Of a DNA stretch of 64,000 nt, positions 47,501-58,249 are shown one piece after another (the stretch's first letter is position 1; each line of letters opens with the position of its first letter). The notes under the pieces were generated by a model that made no database searches, was not told where the DNA came from, and saw only the letters and a list, made by a program, of their open reading frames with translations. Location: the NCBI GenBank assembly GCA_030062745.1, contig CP099849.1, positions 8,209,767-8,273,766 on the forward strand, in the 5' to 3' direction. The DNA is from Capitulum mitella. Its lineage: Eukaryota; Arthropoda; Thecostraca; Pollicipedomorpha; Pollicipedidae. A program made the position numbers and the translations under genes.

Positions 47501-50500
47501 AATGGGGTCGAAAAGGTCAATTTTGGACACTTTCTCGGCCCGTGCAGGCCACTCTGTACGACTCTTCGAACGAAACGGGAAAAAAGTGTTTGTTTGAGCG
47601 TTAAAACGTGGAATGAGACAATTTCCGTTTCTCTGACATCTTGACTGAGGATTTCGAGTCAAGATTATGCCGGGTCATTGACCTATTGCGTCATTTTTTC
47701 ATCTTTTACAGTCCAGATTTCGAGCATTATGGGATAGCTTGAGTGTAAATTGGGGCGCCACACGTATCTTTTGGGGTATTTTCAGTGAAGGTAGCCAACA
47801 TCGGTACATCTGATTACTTCCAGGGTTTATATTTACGTATGGATGTGTATGTATATATGTATATACATGTGAGTATCAATGTGCAAAACGTGTTTTTAGT
47901 AGGGTCCCTGAAGGCATATTTCATACAAATCGATATATTGCAAAGCAAATATGGACCAGGTCACGAAACAGTTGACCTTGACATGTGATGACGTTGACGA
48001 GAAATGACCTTGGGATAAACAAGCGTATCCATGAGTGCATATGTGTTTTTATTAGGGTCTTTGAATGCATATTTCGTACAAATCGACATGTCGCAAAGCA
48101 AGTCTAGAACAGGTAACAAGATATTTGATCTTGAACTTTGGTGACACTGACCTTCACTGACCCTGGTATATCTAGGCGTATCAGTGTGCGTACACGTGTT
48201 TTTATTAGGGTCTTTGAATGCATATTTCATACAAACCGACATAATGCAAAGCAAATCTGGATCAGGTCACAAGCCGTTTGACCTTGACCTTTGATGATCT
48301 TTACCCTTATTGACACTGGCTTTGGTCTGGGTACATCCATCGTTTACGCCCGAATGACACTGCGTGACTGTGTTCAAAAGGTAATCTCAGGTAGAACGCA
48401 TGCTCTTTCACAAAGTCTCCATTTGTCAGCGACAACCGTTAATTTCGTTATGTTTGTTTGACTTGAAATTCCCGAAACTTGAACTTGAAAAATTTCCGGC
48501 CAATTTTCAATTTTTCTGCGTCAATCGAGAGTTATTCAATTGCCATAAACGTCACTAATAGCAAAGTAGTCACTAGTGTCAAAGTAACAGCAACCAGCTC
48601 CGGTCCGTTCTCAAGATATTCAAGAAAAACATGGGGGGGGGCACAAAAAGACCCCTTCCAGTGCGCGTGTCAAGACCAGAATCGTATGACTAACATTTCG
48701 CCAAGCTAATCTTTTTTGATCTCATCTCATAATTTTGGTGTTACCTTTGATAAGATATTTTCGATCAAGTCCAAGTGATGGGTCGTATAAGTCGATCATG
48801 TACTGAGTGCTGACTCTGTAGTCGGGAGTCACAGTGAAGCTGAAGATGAAGTCGTGGCTGTAGCCCAGTTTCCGGTTGCGGTAGATGGCGTCGGTCCACT
48901 GAAAGGTGTTCGGGTTCCATCCGCCGCCTGCGAAGATAAGTGTGTGACCACGAGCAACACTGCGATGGCATGGGGTGTCGTGCTCGTGTCAGCTGGAAGC
49001 GCCGCGAGTGGTGCCACTGGTCCAGACGCTGGCATACCTCGTGATCAGGAATTTCGCTTTGACACCAGTCGGTCTTTACTGAACCGAACCCAGCTCGGCA
49101 ACTGCAGCAGTGGAACGTGATGTTCATTACTTTACGGTTGATCATTCGGTGTTCATCAGAAAAAGTGACATTTTGTTGTGTAACAGATTTCGGTGATAAC
49201 AGTGAAGGTCACAGGACATTTAGTGGTATTCTGGTGCCGGCTAATGACAACTGATAAATAAAAACTGGAGCGTCAAGTACAACGGAACCCCACTTCAGAT
49301 TTAACGGGGGAAAGAAAAGGAGGAAATTGGTAGTATACTGACTTACGCTGCACTGCCACCATGTTCATTCTATGAATAAGTGAGGGCGTGTCACATGATA
49401 ATGACCAATGTTCCAACGAAAATGCTTTGCGTATGGTTGATAAGGAACGGTATGCCAGTGAAAACGAATAGCGTTTCGCTGTCGGTCGATCACATTCCTG
49501 CGGCAAGGAGGAACGCTCCGGGACCGAAAACATTTCCTCAGAGTGAACTTCCCGCACCACTCACGGATTTTGCTGACCCAGAGTGCCCAGTAACCAAACA
49601 GCCGGAGTTTCTTTGGTAATCCGTCCACTGAGACAGCTAAAACGCGTGGATGCTTTTGACCTCGTGATACATTCTGCTTCCTTGCAGTAGCTTTACCGAG
49701 TTACGGAGCTCTGCTGTATGCCGTTGGTGAGCGTGACTGAACCATGTACATCACCTTCAAGGACAGGCCAGCCGCCCATCTGGCTCAGGATTTCCCTCAG
49801 AGGTTGCAGACCGCGCTCCTCGATACCCTCTGTAAGTGAGACACAAGCTGAATCATAAAAGTTCCGTATGCAGCCGAACAGTACAGTGCTTTCCGACTCA
49901 GATCGTCTTGCACTTGGCATGCGAGAGGATGCTTTCCTTTGACAAAAAGAGAGCACTGCTCGCCGATGAAGATGGAAAATAAAATGAGTCTTCTTGTGGT
50001 CCAGTAAGCACTAACGAGTATATCCTTACTGCATTTCAGAACGCAACGTAACCAAATGTTTACATCTCTTTCATCTAGATCCCTGGCGAAAATGTCAGTC
50101 AGCTAGACGACACATTTCCATCATTATGTCGGGTGTTCGCAGAAAGGCATATAACAACAGCCAGACTGGCACTTTTTTAAACTTGTTCACCACCAACTCA
50201 CTCTTGTCCATGCAGCTGACGAAGTGTTTCTTGATGAGCACCGTGGCCGGGGAGTCCGCTGCCGTGATCGGGGCGTCGATCAGTTTTCTCATCTCCAGCT
50301 TCAGCTTGTCCGAGGCCATGCTGAACGTCGACACGGACGTCTTCTCGTCGGGGATCACTGTACGTTCGGTGAAGCTGCCGCACGCGAAGGCGAAGAAGTC
50401 GTCGCACGGGTTGACGTCCGTGTTCATGTTGTTCAGCACCTGGTAGGCTGCGGAGCGGACCGCATGTGACTGGCCTCGTCCAGAAGAGTTGCCCAGTGGT

Positions 50501-53500
50501 TTACTGAGCGGTTAGACAGGCTCGCAATAAAGTGCTCGCGTGGACGCATCACATAACTCGCGCCCGACTGGCAGACGGCGCCATGCACGTCCGACTAGAG
50601 AGATTGTTAACCGCCTCTAACTCACGAACGATTGGTCGCGTGATTAAAAATAAGCAAAGCATTGGAAAGCCCATGATAAACAGAACCCTAAATTTCGTCA
50701 TTTTTATTTCAGAAGAATATGTATAAGGTAAGGGCCCCGACTAGCGACTCTTTCACATTTGCGACCACCCCTGTTGGAAAATACCCGATGAATAATACCT
50801 GGGTCAATGCACGTCAAATTGCACCAGAAATGACCGATCCCTTTCGGTTTTGATGAAATTTGGTACGCTCATAGTACCTATCGAAAAATGGCCAGCCATG
50901 AATTTTTAGTCATGAGTGAATGAAAGGTCACTGGTTTTTTACAGACATTACATGATTCAAATGCCCTTCGTGGGAGATTGTCACAGAAATATGCGAATAG
51001 CGCCATTAGAAGGAGAAATGTTCCAGCTTTCATAAATCATTTCTTTGTTTGGTGACCTCTGAATGACCTTCGACCTGACTAGGTCTCATGGAGCATTTTC
51101 TGTTTCAGCCATGTTGGCGTACCGTGACCTTCGCGAAAATGTAGCACAACATGTCCCAAAGTATCTACAATAAGCGTGGTAAAAATCATTTCTGGGCAAA
51201 TTGAAGTTTTTCAGGTATCTTGGCTTAAGCTTTACCAAGTTGCGCTTGAAAAGCATGCTGTGAGACTATCTGAAAAATATTGACTGATTTCGTACCTTTC
51301 GTTTGTCCGATTGTTCTGCAGTTTGGTGTGCACAATGTCCTGTGTGCTTGCTACACGTCAGCTTAGTTTCAAATTGTCTGGCACGAAAGGTCAAAGATCA
51401 TGACACTCCATCACCTATCGACTCCTGTCGTCCAGATCTGACTTACACGTTCTTCACATTTACATGGAAATAAATTTATCGGGTGTTTTTAGGCCTTTAA
51501 GCCAACTGAGATAAACTTAGTCGAGCACCGAGAAGGTTAACCGAGGTCATTAACCTCGACTGTCTTTGATAACCTGTTGACTTTTCACCATTGATCGCTT
51601 TTTTAGGACACTGATTCCGGACTTCATATACAATGTTCACGTATAGCAGTTTGCAGAATCGAAGGTTCATTTCAACATAGCTTCCGGTAAAATGAGTAGG
51701 CCAAATCATCCAAAGCACGTAACAGGCCAGAATGACATCAAAGCCAACGACCTCTGTCGGACATGGAATAAGCATAGATGACTCTGTATGTGCAAAATGG
51801 ATGCGACATTCAAAAAACCAGCGCCCCAAGAAATATATAAATCATCTGGAGTCAAAATAAGCCAACTAAGGTCAACCGATGTCAAAGGCCTTGGTTGACC
51901 TTCCCAAGCCAAACGAGACGAAACACGACTAGGATTATCTGAGCTGGCTACAAGTCCTAAGAACACCGAATAGTTCCATTCTCTCGCAAGTGTGACGAAC
52001 GGGTAGGTCAGATTTGGATGGCAGGGATCGATTATCGGTGGAGTGTCGTGACCTTTCACCTTACTGGTCAAGGCATTCGATACCAGGCTATGTGTACAAG
52101 GCACGCAGGACATCGTGCACACCAAATTGTTGGACAGTCGGATAAACAAAGGCACAAAATCAGTCAATTTTTTTAAATAGTCCCAGGTATGATTCTCAAG
52201 CGCCACTAGGCAGCATTCAAGTCAAGATACATAAAAAAGTTTCAGTTTATCCAGGTTTCCTTCGCCGAGCTTCTTGTGGTTACCTGGGGACATATTGTGC
52301 TAGATTTTCGCGAAGACCACGGCCAGCAAACAGGGTAAAACCTGACAATGTTTCGCGTGGCCTTATAAAGTCAAAGATTATTCCGAGGCCCCCGAATATG
52401 GAGTTCTTTATCAACGCTGGAGCATTTCTCTTTTGAATGGCACAAATCGTACCTTTCTTTAACAGCCTGTCACCGAGTTATGAGCATTTGAATCATGCAA
52501 TGTCCGTAAAAAATCGGCGGCTTTTCATGACCTGTAACGCTGAACTCAGAGGTCATCAGAGCAAAAAAAATATGGCGGGCCACATTTTGGTGGCCACTAT
52601 AAACGCAAAAACTGTCATCAAAATCGAAAGGGGTCGGATCATATCTTGGCCATATTTCCAGTCCTTCCGACTTCTGGTTGCGATCTGCTAGGGCTCCAGA
52701 TGAGTGGTAATGGCAATGTTTTTTTCTGACATGATTTAACTAGTTAATTCGTTTTCAACAATGGGCGAACGCGTGCTGGAAAAATCTTTTGCATGACTTT
52801 TACAATGATTTCCCCGTCTAAATCTCCCCTTGGTCCGACGGTTTTGCACTAACTGTTAATGTGGCGCAACCTCCATTTCTTTTTTGCGTCACGAAGGGCC
52901 GCAGGTGTGGCTAATGGGATCCCTGATAGGAACCTTGTGATTTCGCGCTGCATGATCCGTGGAAGGACTACCAAATCGACTTCACAGATGCATGGAGGCC
53001 CGTGGTCACGCTGTACGTACCCAATGGCAGAGGTTTTTGCTACGACATGCTCCATCAATCACCCTCTCATTTATTTCGCAGAATGTCCGATCCTCATTTT
53101 CATATCAGCCAACGGCGTGCCTGCCACTGTTCATCGGATGCACTAAATGAGGTTGATCTCAAAGTTAAGCAGGGCTGAATGGCGCAGCGCACTACAGAAA
53201 GATCCTTCTTATAAGTGCTGTAGGCAGTGATGATAAGTGACAGACATACAAGTGCTGTACTACTATAGGTATATAGGCATATGCAATGGTATACGCTGAT
53301 GCTGTAGATTTGCAGTTAAAAATAAAATAATAACATTTATGAAACGGAGAAAATAAAACATCGGACATGACAGCAAATGATACTTGCACTTTATGCCTGA
53401 TTCACGGTGGTGCGGAATCGGGGAGGAGAGTTGCTGTGCAGCATTGCGTAGTTTTTTTTCAGTGACCGGTGAAAAACTGCACCCATCTGTACACGAAGAA

Positions 53501-56500
53501 TGTGCAGCTCCTGGTTATCCTCAGCCAAAGAATTCTTACCTCAATTTAGAATACAATTGGTTTCGAGGTTATTTCCGGCTACAGGCCTGTAACAGTCCCT
53601 CCGAATACTGCGATGGCCAATTCGAGCCAAACCCACGGTTTTTTCTCGGCCTTAACCCGCGCACGACCGTCGGTCGGCGACGATTACGCCCGACTGGGGG
53701 AGGGGGCGGTTGACCGCCCCCTCTAACTCACGAACGGTTGGTCGCACCATAAAAATAAGCTCACCATTGAAAACCGTGTAATGAGTAGAGTTCGAAACTG
53801 GCCTCATTTTTAGTTTTAGATGATATGTACGCAGTTTACGTCCTATATATGTTTTCTCATAGCTGACTGCGTGAGACCGAGAAACGACCTGAATCGCAAG
53901 GGCCGTGACTAACAACGCATAGGTAAATGCACCAACGCACAAGTAAAGATCCGCAGATGCCGATACACATATAATTTCTCAGATTTGTTCAATATATACG
54001 CCGAAACGTTGAGTTAAAGACCCGGCAATTTTCATGCTGGTTGTCAGCGTGCGTCGTAGCAGTACGCAGTAAGAAATTAACGGGAACTAATTTTAGCTTT
54101 TCTTTATTTTCGCATGATCCTATCATAAGCCTATGATAATCACATAGGCCTATCCATGTAACTTGCATTGATCTTAGTCGTTCTTGTGATGGTTTTCCAT
54201 GCTTAAATTTTGGCGGAGCTGTATTTGCGAGATGCAAGAAATCTGCTATCTTGGATTTTTCGGAATTTACTGGGTCACTGGCTTTAGGTCAGGTCCATTT
54301 TAGGACATGTCGTTTTTCGGAAATGGAAGGCATTTTTCGTAACATTTTAGTATGGAGTGGCGCAGACATCTTGCTATCGTCCATGGGCAAAGTAACCATG
54401 ACTTCTAGCCATTGACCTGAGGTCAAGTTACCGCCGCCAAAATCAACGATGAATTACTCAGGACGGACTGAAAATGGTAGAACCGGTTTGCACAGTTGCA
54501 AGTAATGCCAGTAAACTCAAAAAGTAAAAAAAAGTACATTTTGGAAATCAGTAGACTCTCTCCAATAAACATGAATTCTTCCAATCTTCAAGCACGAGAA
54601 ACCATCAAAAGAACGACTAAGATCAATAAAGTTTACACGAATAGGCTTATTTCGCGAAAATAGAAAAACACTAGATTAGTTTCCGTTAATTTCATACCGC
54701 CTTCGGCTACGGTGCCCACCGGCAACCGGCGCGAAAATTGCAATGTCTTTAGCTCAGTGTTTCGGCGTATATATTGAACAAATCGGAGATGTTAAAAGTG
54801 TACTGGCATCTGCGAACCTTCATCTGTGCCTTGGTGTCTTTACCTAGACGTCATTACTCACAGCTCTTGAGATCCAGGTCGTTTCTCGGTCTCATATAGT
54901 CAGCTATGAGAAAACATATAGCGCGTAAATGGCTTACATTTTATCCGGAACTTAAAATGAGACCAGTCTTGAATTCTTCTTCGTTAAGCTCTACTACAAG
55001 CTTTCTAACGGTGTGCTTATTTTCATCGTGCGACCAGCCGTTTGTGAGTTAGGGGGACTGCCAACCCCCCAGTCGAGCGTGATCGGCGCCAACCGCCAGT
55101 CAGACGCGGGTTAATACATGGGCATAGGACAAGAGGAAGGAGGGAGGGGGCCATAGCCCCACTTTTTGGAATTTAACATTAGCCCTATGGGGAAAATTAC
55201 ATTATATTTATTACATATCAGCCCTATGTGTCTTTAGCGTCCCTCAGCTTGACGTATATGCTGAGATTCCTTTTTGTATACCATGCGTAGTGGTGTTGGG
55301 CATGCTACTGATTGTTGGTCTCTTGGGCAATCTGGCAAGATGGCTCCGTGCATTATGTCTGAGGTTTGATGCTGGCATCATTACATTATGTGTGTGTGGG
55401 GGACAGTCAAAACTGCTTTGGCAGGTGCTTGAGATAATGATGGTGTTCTCGTGTGATAGTCTGTAAGAGCTTTGTTACCGAGTTTCGAGTTATATTTAAT
55501 TTTGTGCCAGAAAACTGTCTTTCAAACGTTTACAAATATACGTTATAATAATGTTGAATTCGTGTTGTGAACGCAGACAGCATAAGAGACAGATATTTGC
55601 ATCATTTGTCATTACGTAGATGGACGGTCACGGGCAAAGACTCGGGAAATGTCGATGGATATAGGCCTTAACAAAAAAAACCTTCCGTTTTAGAGAACAT
55701 AAATGTATACCAGCGCCAAAACCTGCGAAAAAAGTTTGTTTATTTAACGAAAAACTGGGTGATGCAAAAAAGAACAAAGTTCGTTTTTTTGCGGGGGGAA
55801 AAGGTAACCCCAGTGAGGTCGGCCGTTGATCCGATAGAGCTTGCCCCCCCCCCCGCCGAAGAGGCAGTCCGCCGTCCCTGACCGGAACTATGTAGGGGAC
55901 CTGGCTTGACCTGAGTCTGAAGCTACACCACAAGTTGCAGAAAAAAATCGAGCAAAAGACGCACAAAATTTCAAAGCGCCTCTTTTGTTCATTCTCTCGC
56001 AATGTTTGAAAAACCTCCGGGGGGGGGGGGCTGTCAATAACCACCCAAATCGGAGCCAGGCTAAACGTGTTGGTGTAGCGCGAGGACTGCAGACTATGCA
56101 AGGGTCTGTTGTGGCGTTCCATAGAGTTCTACGACATGTCATGGGATGTACGTAAAGAATGTGAGGAAGTTTTATTTCGAAACGATGACGGATAATTAAA
56201 AAAATACTAATGCAAGCTGTCAGCCAATTTGGGGCCAAGATAATCAAACAAAATAAGACAGAGGTCAACCGAAACGAAGGTCCACCACCAGACGCCGGAC
56301 GCCAGTTCCTTTTGGATGGCCCAGCTCTCCGTCGGGAGGAGACTAGCACATACCAGCGGTGACGCATCCCTTGGTGAGACAGAGACTGGGAGACAGCTGG
56401 GGCCGGCTGCTCGCCGCCGGAGACACCGAACGCCGCTCCAGTCGCGAGTCAGGCACTGCACAGGCAGTGGGAGAACGTCAGTCTAGATACCGACTACCGG

Positions 56501-57698
56501 ACATGTTTTGGAGGCGGCGGGAGATATTGCAGATATCTACGAGCCCAGAGATCTTTGAGACAGCAGGAAGACATTGTTGTGGAAAAGAACGAGCTTACAA
56601 GTTCGAGAGGAAGCAGGGAGACATCAGTAACAACGGCGACGACCTCTCAGATCCTGATGACAATGCGTAGGCATGACCACCTACGATAGCCACCTTTCAT
56701 ATGATGAAATGGAGGCAGAGAAACGTTCAGTTCAGTTCAGGGCCAGTTTTCCTGGCGGTACCTTCGATTGCATTCATCGTGTGAATTTATTCTGCCAACT
56801 TTCAGCGATTTTCCGTTAGGCCTGCGCAACAGACGATCCACATTCAAACGGATTTGGCTGATCCCAACGTAGTGGATTACACAAAACACCCTGCTATCAT
56901 GTCCATGCAAATATGACACTGATTCGAAAAGTTCTTCCCAAAAGGTGGCTTAAAACCAATTAAAACTGGTCTTTTTAGGCTTAATTTGTCTTTTTGACGT
57001 GCTTTTTACGCCGATTGCTTTGACCTGGTGTTTTTTTCTTTTTTCTACTGTTTGAGAAGAGATCACGATAGAAATACGACGGCTGGAGGAGTGATATGAA
57101 CAACATTCATTCTGATTCGCAGCGTGACTTTTGCCATTCTTAGTTTTGATATCTCCCACAGGCCCCGTCGTCATCCTCGATTTAGCCCTGTGTAGCTAGA
57201 CCGACAGAAACAGCACACCGCTGCAGAGTACGGCGACTCATCTCCGCTGATTCAAGGTGAATTCACCTGCACAGATACACTGTCGGAGCTCACCTTCCTG
57301 TGCGATGGAGGCCGCTGACGTCATTGTGATCCCTGCTCCGGCAGCCACCAGGGCGAACAGCAGCGTCGCGAGCAGCTGCCGATTCCTGTACGACAGAGCC
57401 GGTCACAGTCAATTGCTCACAGCTAATGATAAATTGCACTTATTTGCTTTTTCCTCGGCATGATCTTTCTCTTGTTCTCCATCAATTCACAAGTATTTCT
57501 TTCATGTCTGCAGTGCCGTTTGAAATCTGAACAGCCACCAGAATTTCACAGGTGCTGACCAAGTGTTGCAAGTAGCTAAGACCGCTCGTTTTTTACCATC
57601 AGCTTTCTCTGCTGGCATATAAATAACAAGCGTTGGATAGAGACAGAGAACACCTCGTTCGGGTCTCGGCACATAACCATTTCACACCTGCTCTCCAT
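39691..57698 (-). CDS. M13 (neprilysin-like) zinc metallopeptidase, gene B, complete, 15 coding exons
   Basis: Exons in transcript order: 57688-57698, 57294-57385, 56354-56455, 50202-50447, 49755-49829, 48745-48927, 46343-46473, 45645-45782, 45001-45083, 44636-44794, 44037-44189, 41442-41707, 40848-40966, 40439-40570, 39691-40032. Each exon has exactly the length of its partner in gene A, giving 743 residues. Zinc ligands, the catalytic Glu and the C-terminal CGVW are intact. Differences from A include VNPCDDF for VDPCDDF, NALYS for NAYYS, and many changes in exons 6 and 12. NALYS alters a residue next to the substrate-binding Asn-Ala, so specificity may differ. Intron 3 has grown to 5.9 kb by insertions. 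No stop or frameshift is seen, so it is probably functional. Confidence 0.92.
40439..40570 (-). CDS. M13-B exon 14, GC donor
   Basis: [14 protein letters not shown] to DEADMQ, ending at CAG|GCACGT as in gene A. Cys in the helix after WW is conserved. Confidence 0.9.
40848..40966 (-). CDS. M13-B exon 13: HEITH, GC donor
   Basis: [18 protein letters not shown] to [10 protein letters not shown], identical in protein to gene A. The donor AAG|GCAAGT is a textbook GC-type site. Confidence 0.93.
40988..41064. repeat. (AC)n-(AT)n microsatellite, intron 12 of M13-B
   Basis: An interrupted AC run, then GCGT, then AT from about 41018. It corresponds to the array at 9161-9234. Confidence 0.9.
41442..41707 (-). 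CDS. M13-B exon 12: NALYS exon
   Basis: [11 protein letters not shown] is kept. NAYYS is NALYS here. The donor is ATAA|GTTAGT and the acceptor TTCTTTCAG. Several charged residues differ from gene A (for example KDDDF against EDDTY). Confidence 0.93.
42106..43470. mobile_element. hAT-like MITE split by a TTAA element
   Basis: The left part CAGGGGCGCAGACAGGATTTTC (about 42114-42126) and the right part GGAGGGGGCCCGG...CCTTGGATGTGCCTATG (43337-43470) form one short G/C-run element with CAGGGGCG-type ends. The flanks GTTCCTGA and GTTCTTTA look like a decayed 8-bp duplication. Gene A has GTTCGTTA uninterrupted at about 11478-11485. Family T1 copy C sits inside it. Confidence 0.5.
42127..43336 (-). 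mobile_element. TTAA element family T1, copy C
   Basis: TTAA at 42127-42130 and 43333-43336 flank 1202 bp with perfect ends CCCTATTCCCGG and CCGGGAATAGGG. It is reversed relative to copy A. It lies in intron 11 of M13-B, nested in a hAT-like MITE. No coding sequence. Confidence 0.85.
44037..44189 (-). CDS. M13-B exon 11
   Basis: [22 protein letters not shown] and [12 protein letters not shown]. The acceptor is CTCTTTCAG and the donor GATAA|GTGACT. Confidence 0.92.
44441..44505. repeat. (GA)n microsatellite, intron 10 of M13-B
   Basis: A GA run followed by GACAGA units, at the place of the GA run in gene A. Confidence 0.9.
44636..44794 (-). CDS. M13-B exon 10
   Basis: [11 protein letters not shown] to [12 protein letters not shown], same protein as gene A. 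The donor is AGCAG|GTGAGC and the acceptor GTCTTCAG|G. Confidence 0.93.
45001..45083 (-). CDS. M13-B exon 9
   Basis: [17 protein letters not shown] and LLETTPKR. Trp2 of the gene A exon is Ser here. Acceptor CCTGCAG, donor AAAAG|GTGTGT. Confidence 0.9.
45645..45782 (-). CDS. M13-B exon 8
   Basis: [24 protein letters not shown] of gene A is EQR here. The donor is CACCAG|GTCTGT. Confidence 0.92.
46343..46473 (-). CDS. M13-B exon 7
   Basis: [21 protein letters not shown] to FEIELAN, unchanged from gene A. Donor GCCAAC|GTACGT, acceptor TCTGCAG. Confidence 0.92.
47890..48360. repeat. Three ~155-bp tandem units
   Basis: CGTGTTTTTA-TAGGGTC-TGAA-GCATATTTC-TACAAA-CGA-AT occurs at about 47888, 48043 and 48197. 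Each is followed by CAAAGCAA and a TTGACCTTGAC-like stretch. It lies in intron 6 of M13-B and has no counterpart in gene A. Confidence 0.7.
48745..48927 (-). CDS. M13-B exon 6
   Basis: [28 protein letters not shown] and [18 protein letters not shown]-x-RKYL is the family motif. It differs from gene A at about 13 of 60 residues, the least conserved exon. Confidence 0.9.
49755..49829 (-). CDS. M13-B exon 5: GGWPVL exon
   Basis: [19 protein letters not shown] then WPVLEG. The donor is GAAG|GTGATG and the acceptor ACTTACAG. One residue differs from gene A (Arg for Lys). Confidence 0.9.
50202..50447 (-). CDS. M13-B exon 4: NPCDDF exon
   Basis: [20 protein letters not shown]; the Asp of VDPC is Asn here. 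The rest is almost the same as gene A. The acceptor CGCTCCGCAG is better than in A. Donor AAGA|GTGAGT. Confidence 0.92.
50544..50713. mobile_element. Arm remnant of TTAA fold-back family T2 in unit 2
   Basis: The CGCGCCCGACTGGCAGACGG to AAAAATAAGC segment matches 18866-18960 and then diverges. It is orthologous to the remnant in unit 1. Confidence 0.55.
50740..53650. other. Intron 3 of M13-B: extra sequence, no gene recognised
   Basis: This 2.9-kb stretch is absent from intron 3 of gene A. It is repeat-like, with many GGTCA/TGACC words. The longest frame (51706-52206, minus strand, 166 codons) has no motif that I recognise and is probably chance or a decayed repeat. Confidence 0.5.
53652..55114. 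mobile_element. TTAA fold-back element family T2, copy 2
   Basis: TTAA at 53652-53655 and 55111-55114 flank 1455 bp. The left end starts CCCGCGCACGACCGTCGG and the complement of the right end CCCGCGTCTGACTGG. Arms of about 450 bp (53656-54113 and 54650-55110) pair over most of their length: CGAACGGTTGGTCGCAC, GTTTTCTCATAGC, TTCAATATATACGCCGAAAC and AACGGGAACTAAT each occur once per arm in opposite sense. The central 540 bp is unique. No coding sequence. Confidence 0.75.
56354..56455 (-). CDS. M13-B exon 3: linker and C-x4-C
   Basis: Same Ser/Arg-rich linker and [10 protein letters not shown] as gene A. The acceptor is CCTGTGCAG and the donor GCTG|GTATGT. Confidence 0.88.
57294..57385 (-). 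CDS. M13-B exon 2: hydrophobic N-terminal segment
   Basis: [18 protein letters not shown] followed by [12 protein letters not shown]. Leu to Phe and Val-Ala to Met-Thr changes keep it hydrophobic. Donor GAAG|GTGAGC, acceptor CGTACAG. Confidence 0.85.
57688..57698 (-). CDS. M13-B exon 1: start codon exon
   Basis: ATGGAGAGCAG|GTGTGA gives MES and the first two bases of Arg. The position relative to exon 2 matches gene A (303-bp intron against 289). The start context is CATCATGG. Confidence 0.72.
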
Positions 57699-58249
57699 GA
57701 TGAGGTCAGTGACGAAAATTCCGACTCAGTGGTGGTGAATGCTGCGTGTATCCGATGTCCAGGGTCGGAAGGCTGGCTCGTCGTTCTGAGACGCTGGAAA
57801 GGTTAGCATTGTGTAAACGATGGCATATCGCTGCAATCATGGTGCACAAAGCTAGAGCCCTCCTCCCCCAATCATTCGCATAACTGCACGGCTCAGAGTG
57901 TTGACACGCGACTGTTGGGAGGAGGGGCAAAATATGCGCCTCCCTGAAAAATATATTGCGGATAACTTTTGCGGTAAGAAAAGCGGAACGTTTAATCTTG
58001 CCTCTCCTCTGTTGTATTCTGAGGGCATCTTTCGCCATCTGAAACCTTCAGACCAGTACGCAACTTTTTGCTATGCTGTCCGGCAACGTCGGAAGGTAGC
58101 TCGCACATTCTATCAATGGCACGATAAAGCAGACGCAGGCAGGCGCCAGAGGTGGCCGCCTGTCAAACCGCTCCTCAGGTAAGACCCTTTTTGTGTACTT
58201 TAGTCACTGTACTGACTAAGTTTTCCATTTATCATATCCTGCTAGCAGC

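Noticed and set aside
51706-52206. 166-codon minus-strand frame in intron 3 of gene B
   Set aside because: No recognisable motif, no splice context, and it sits in repeat-like sequence missing from unit 1.
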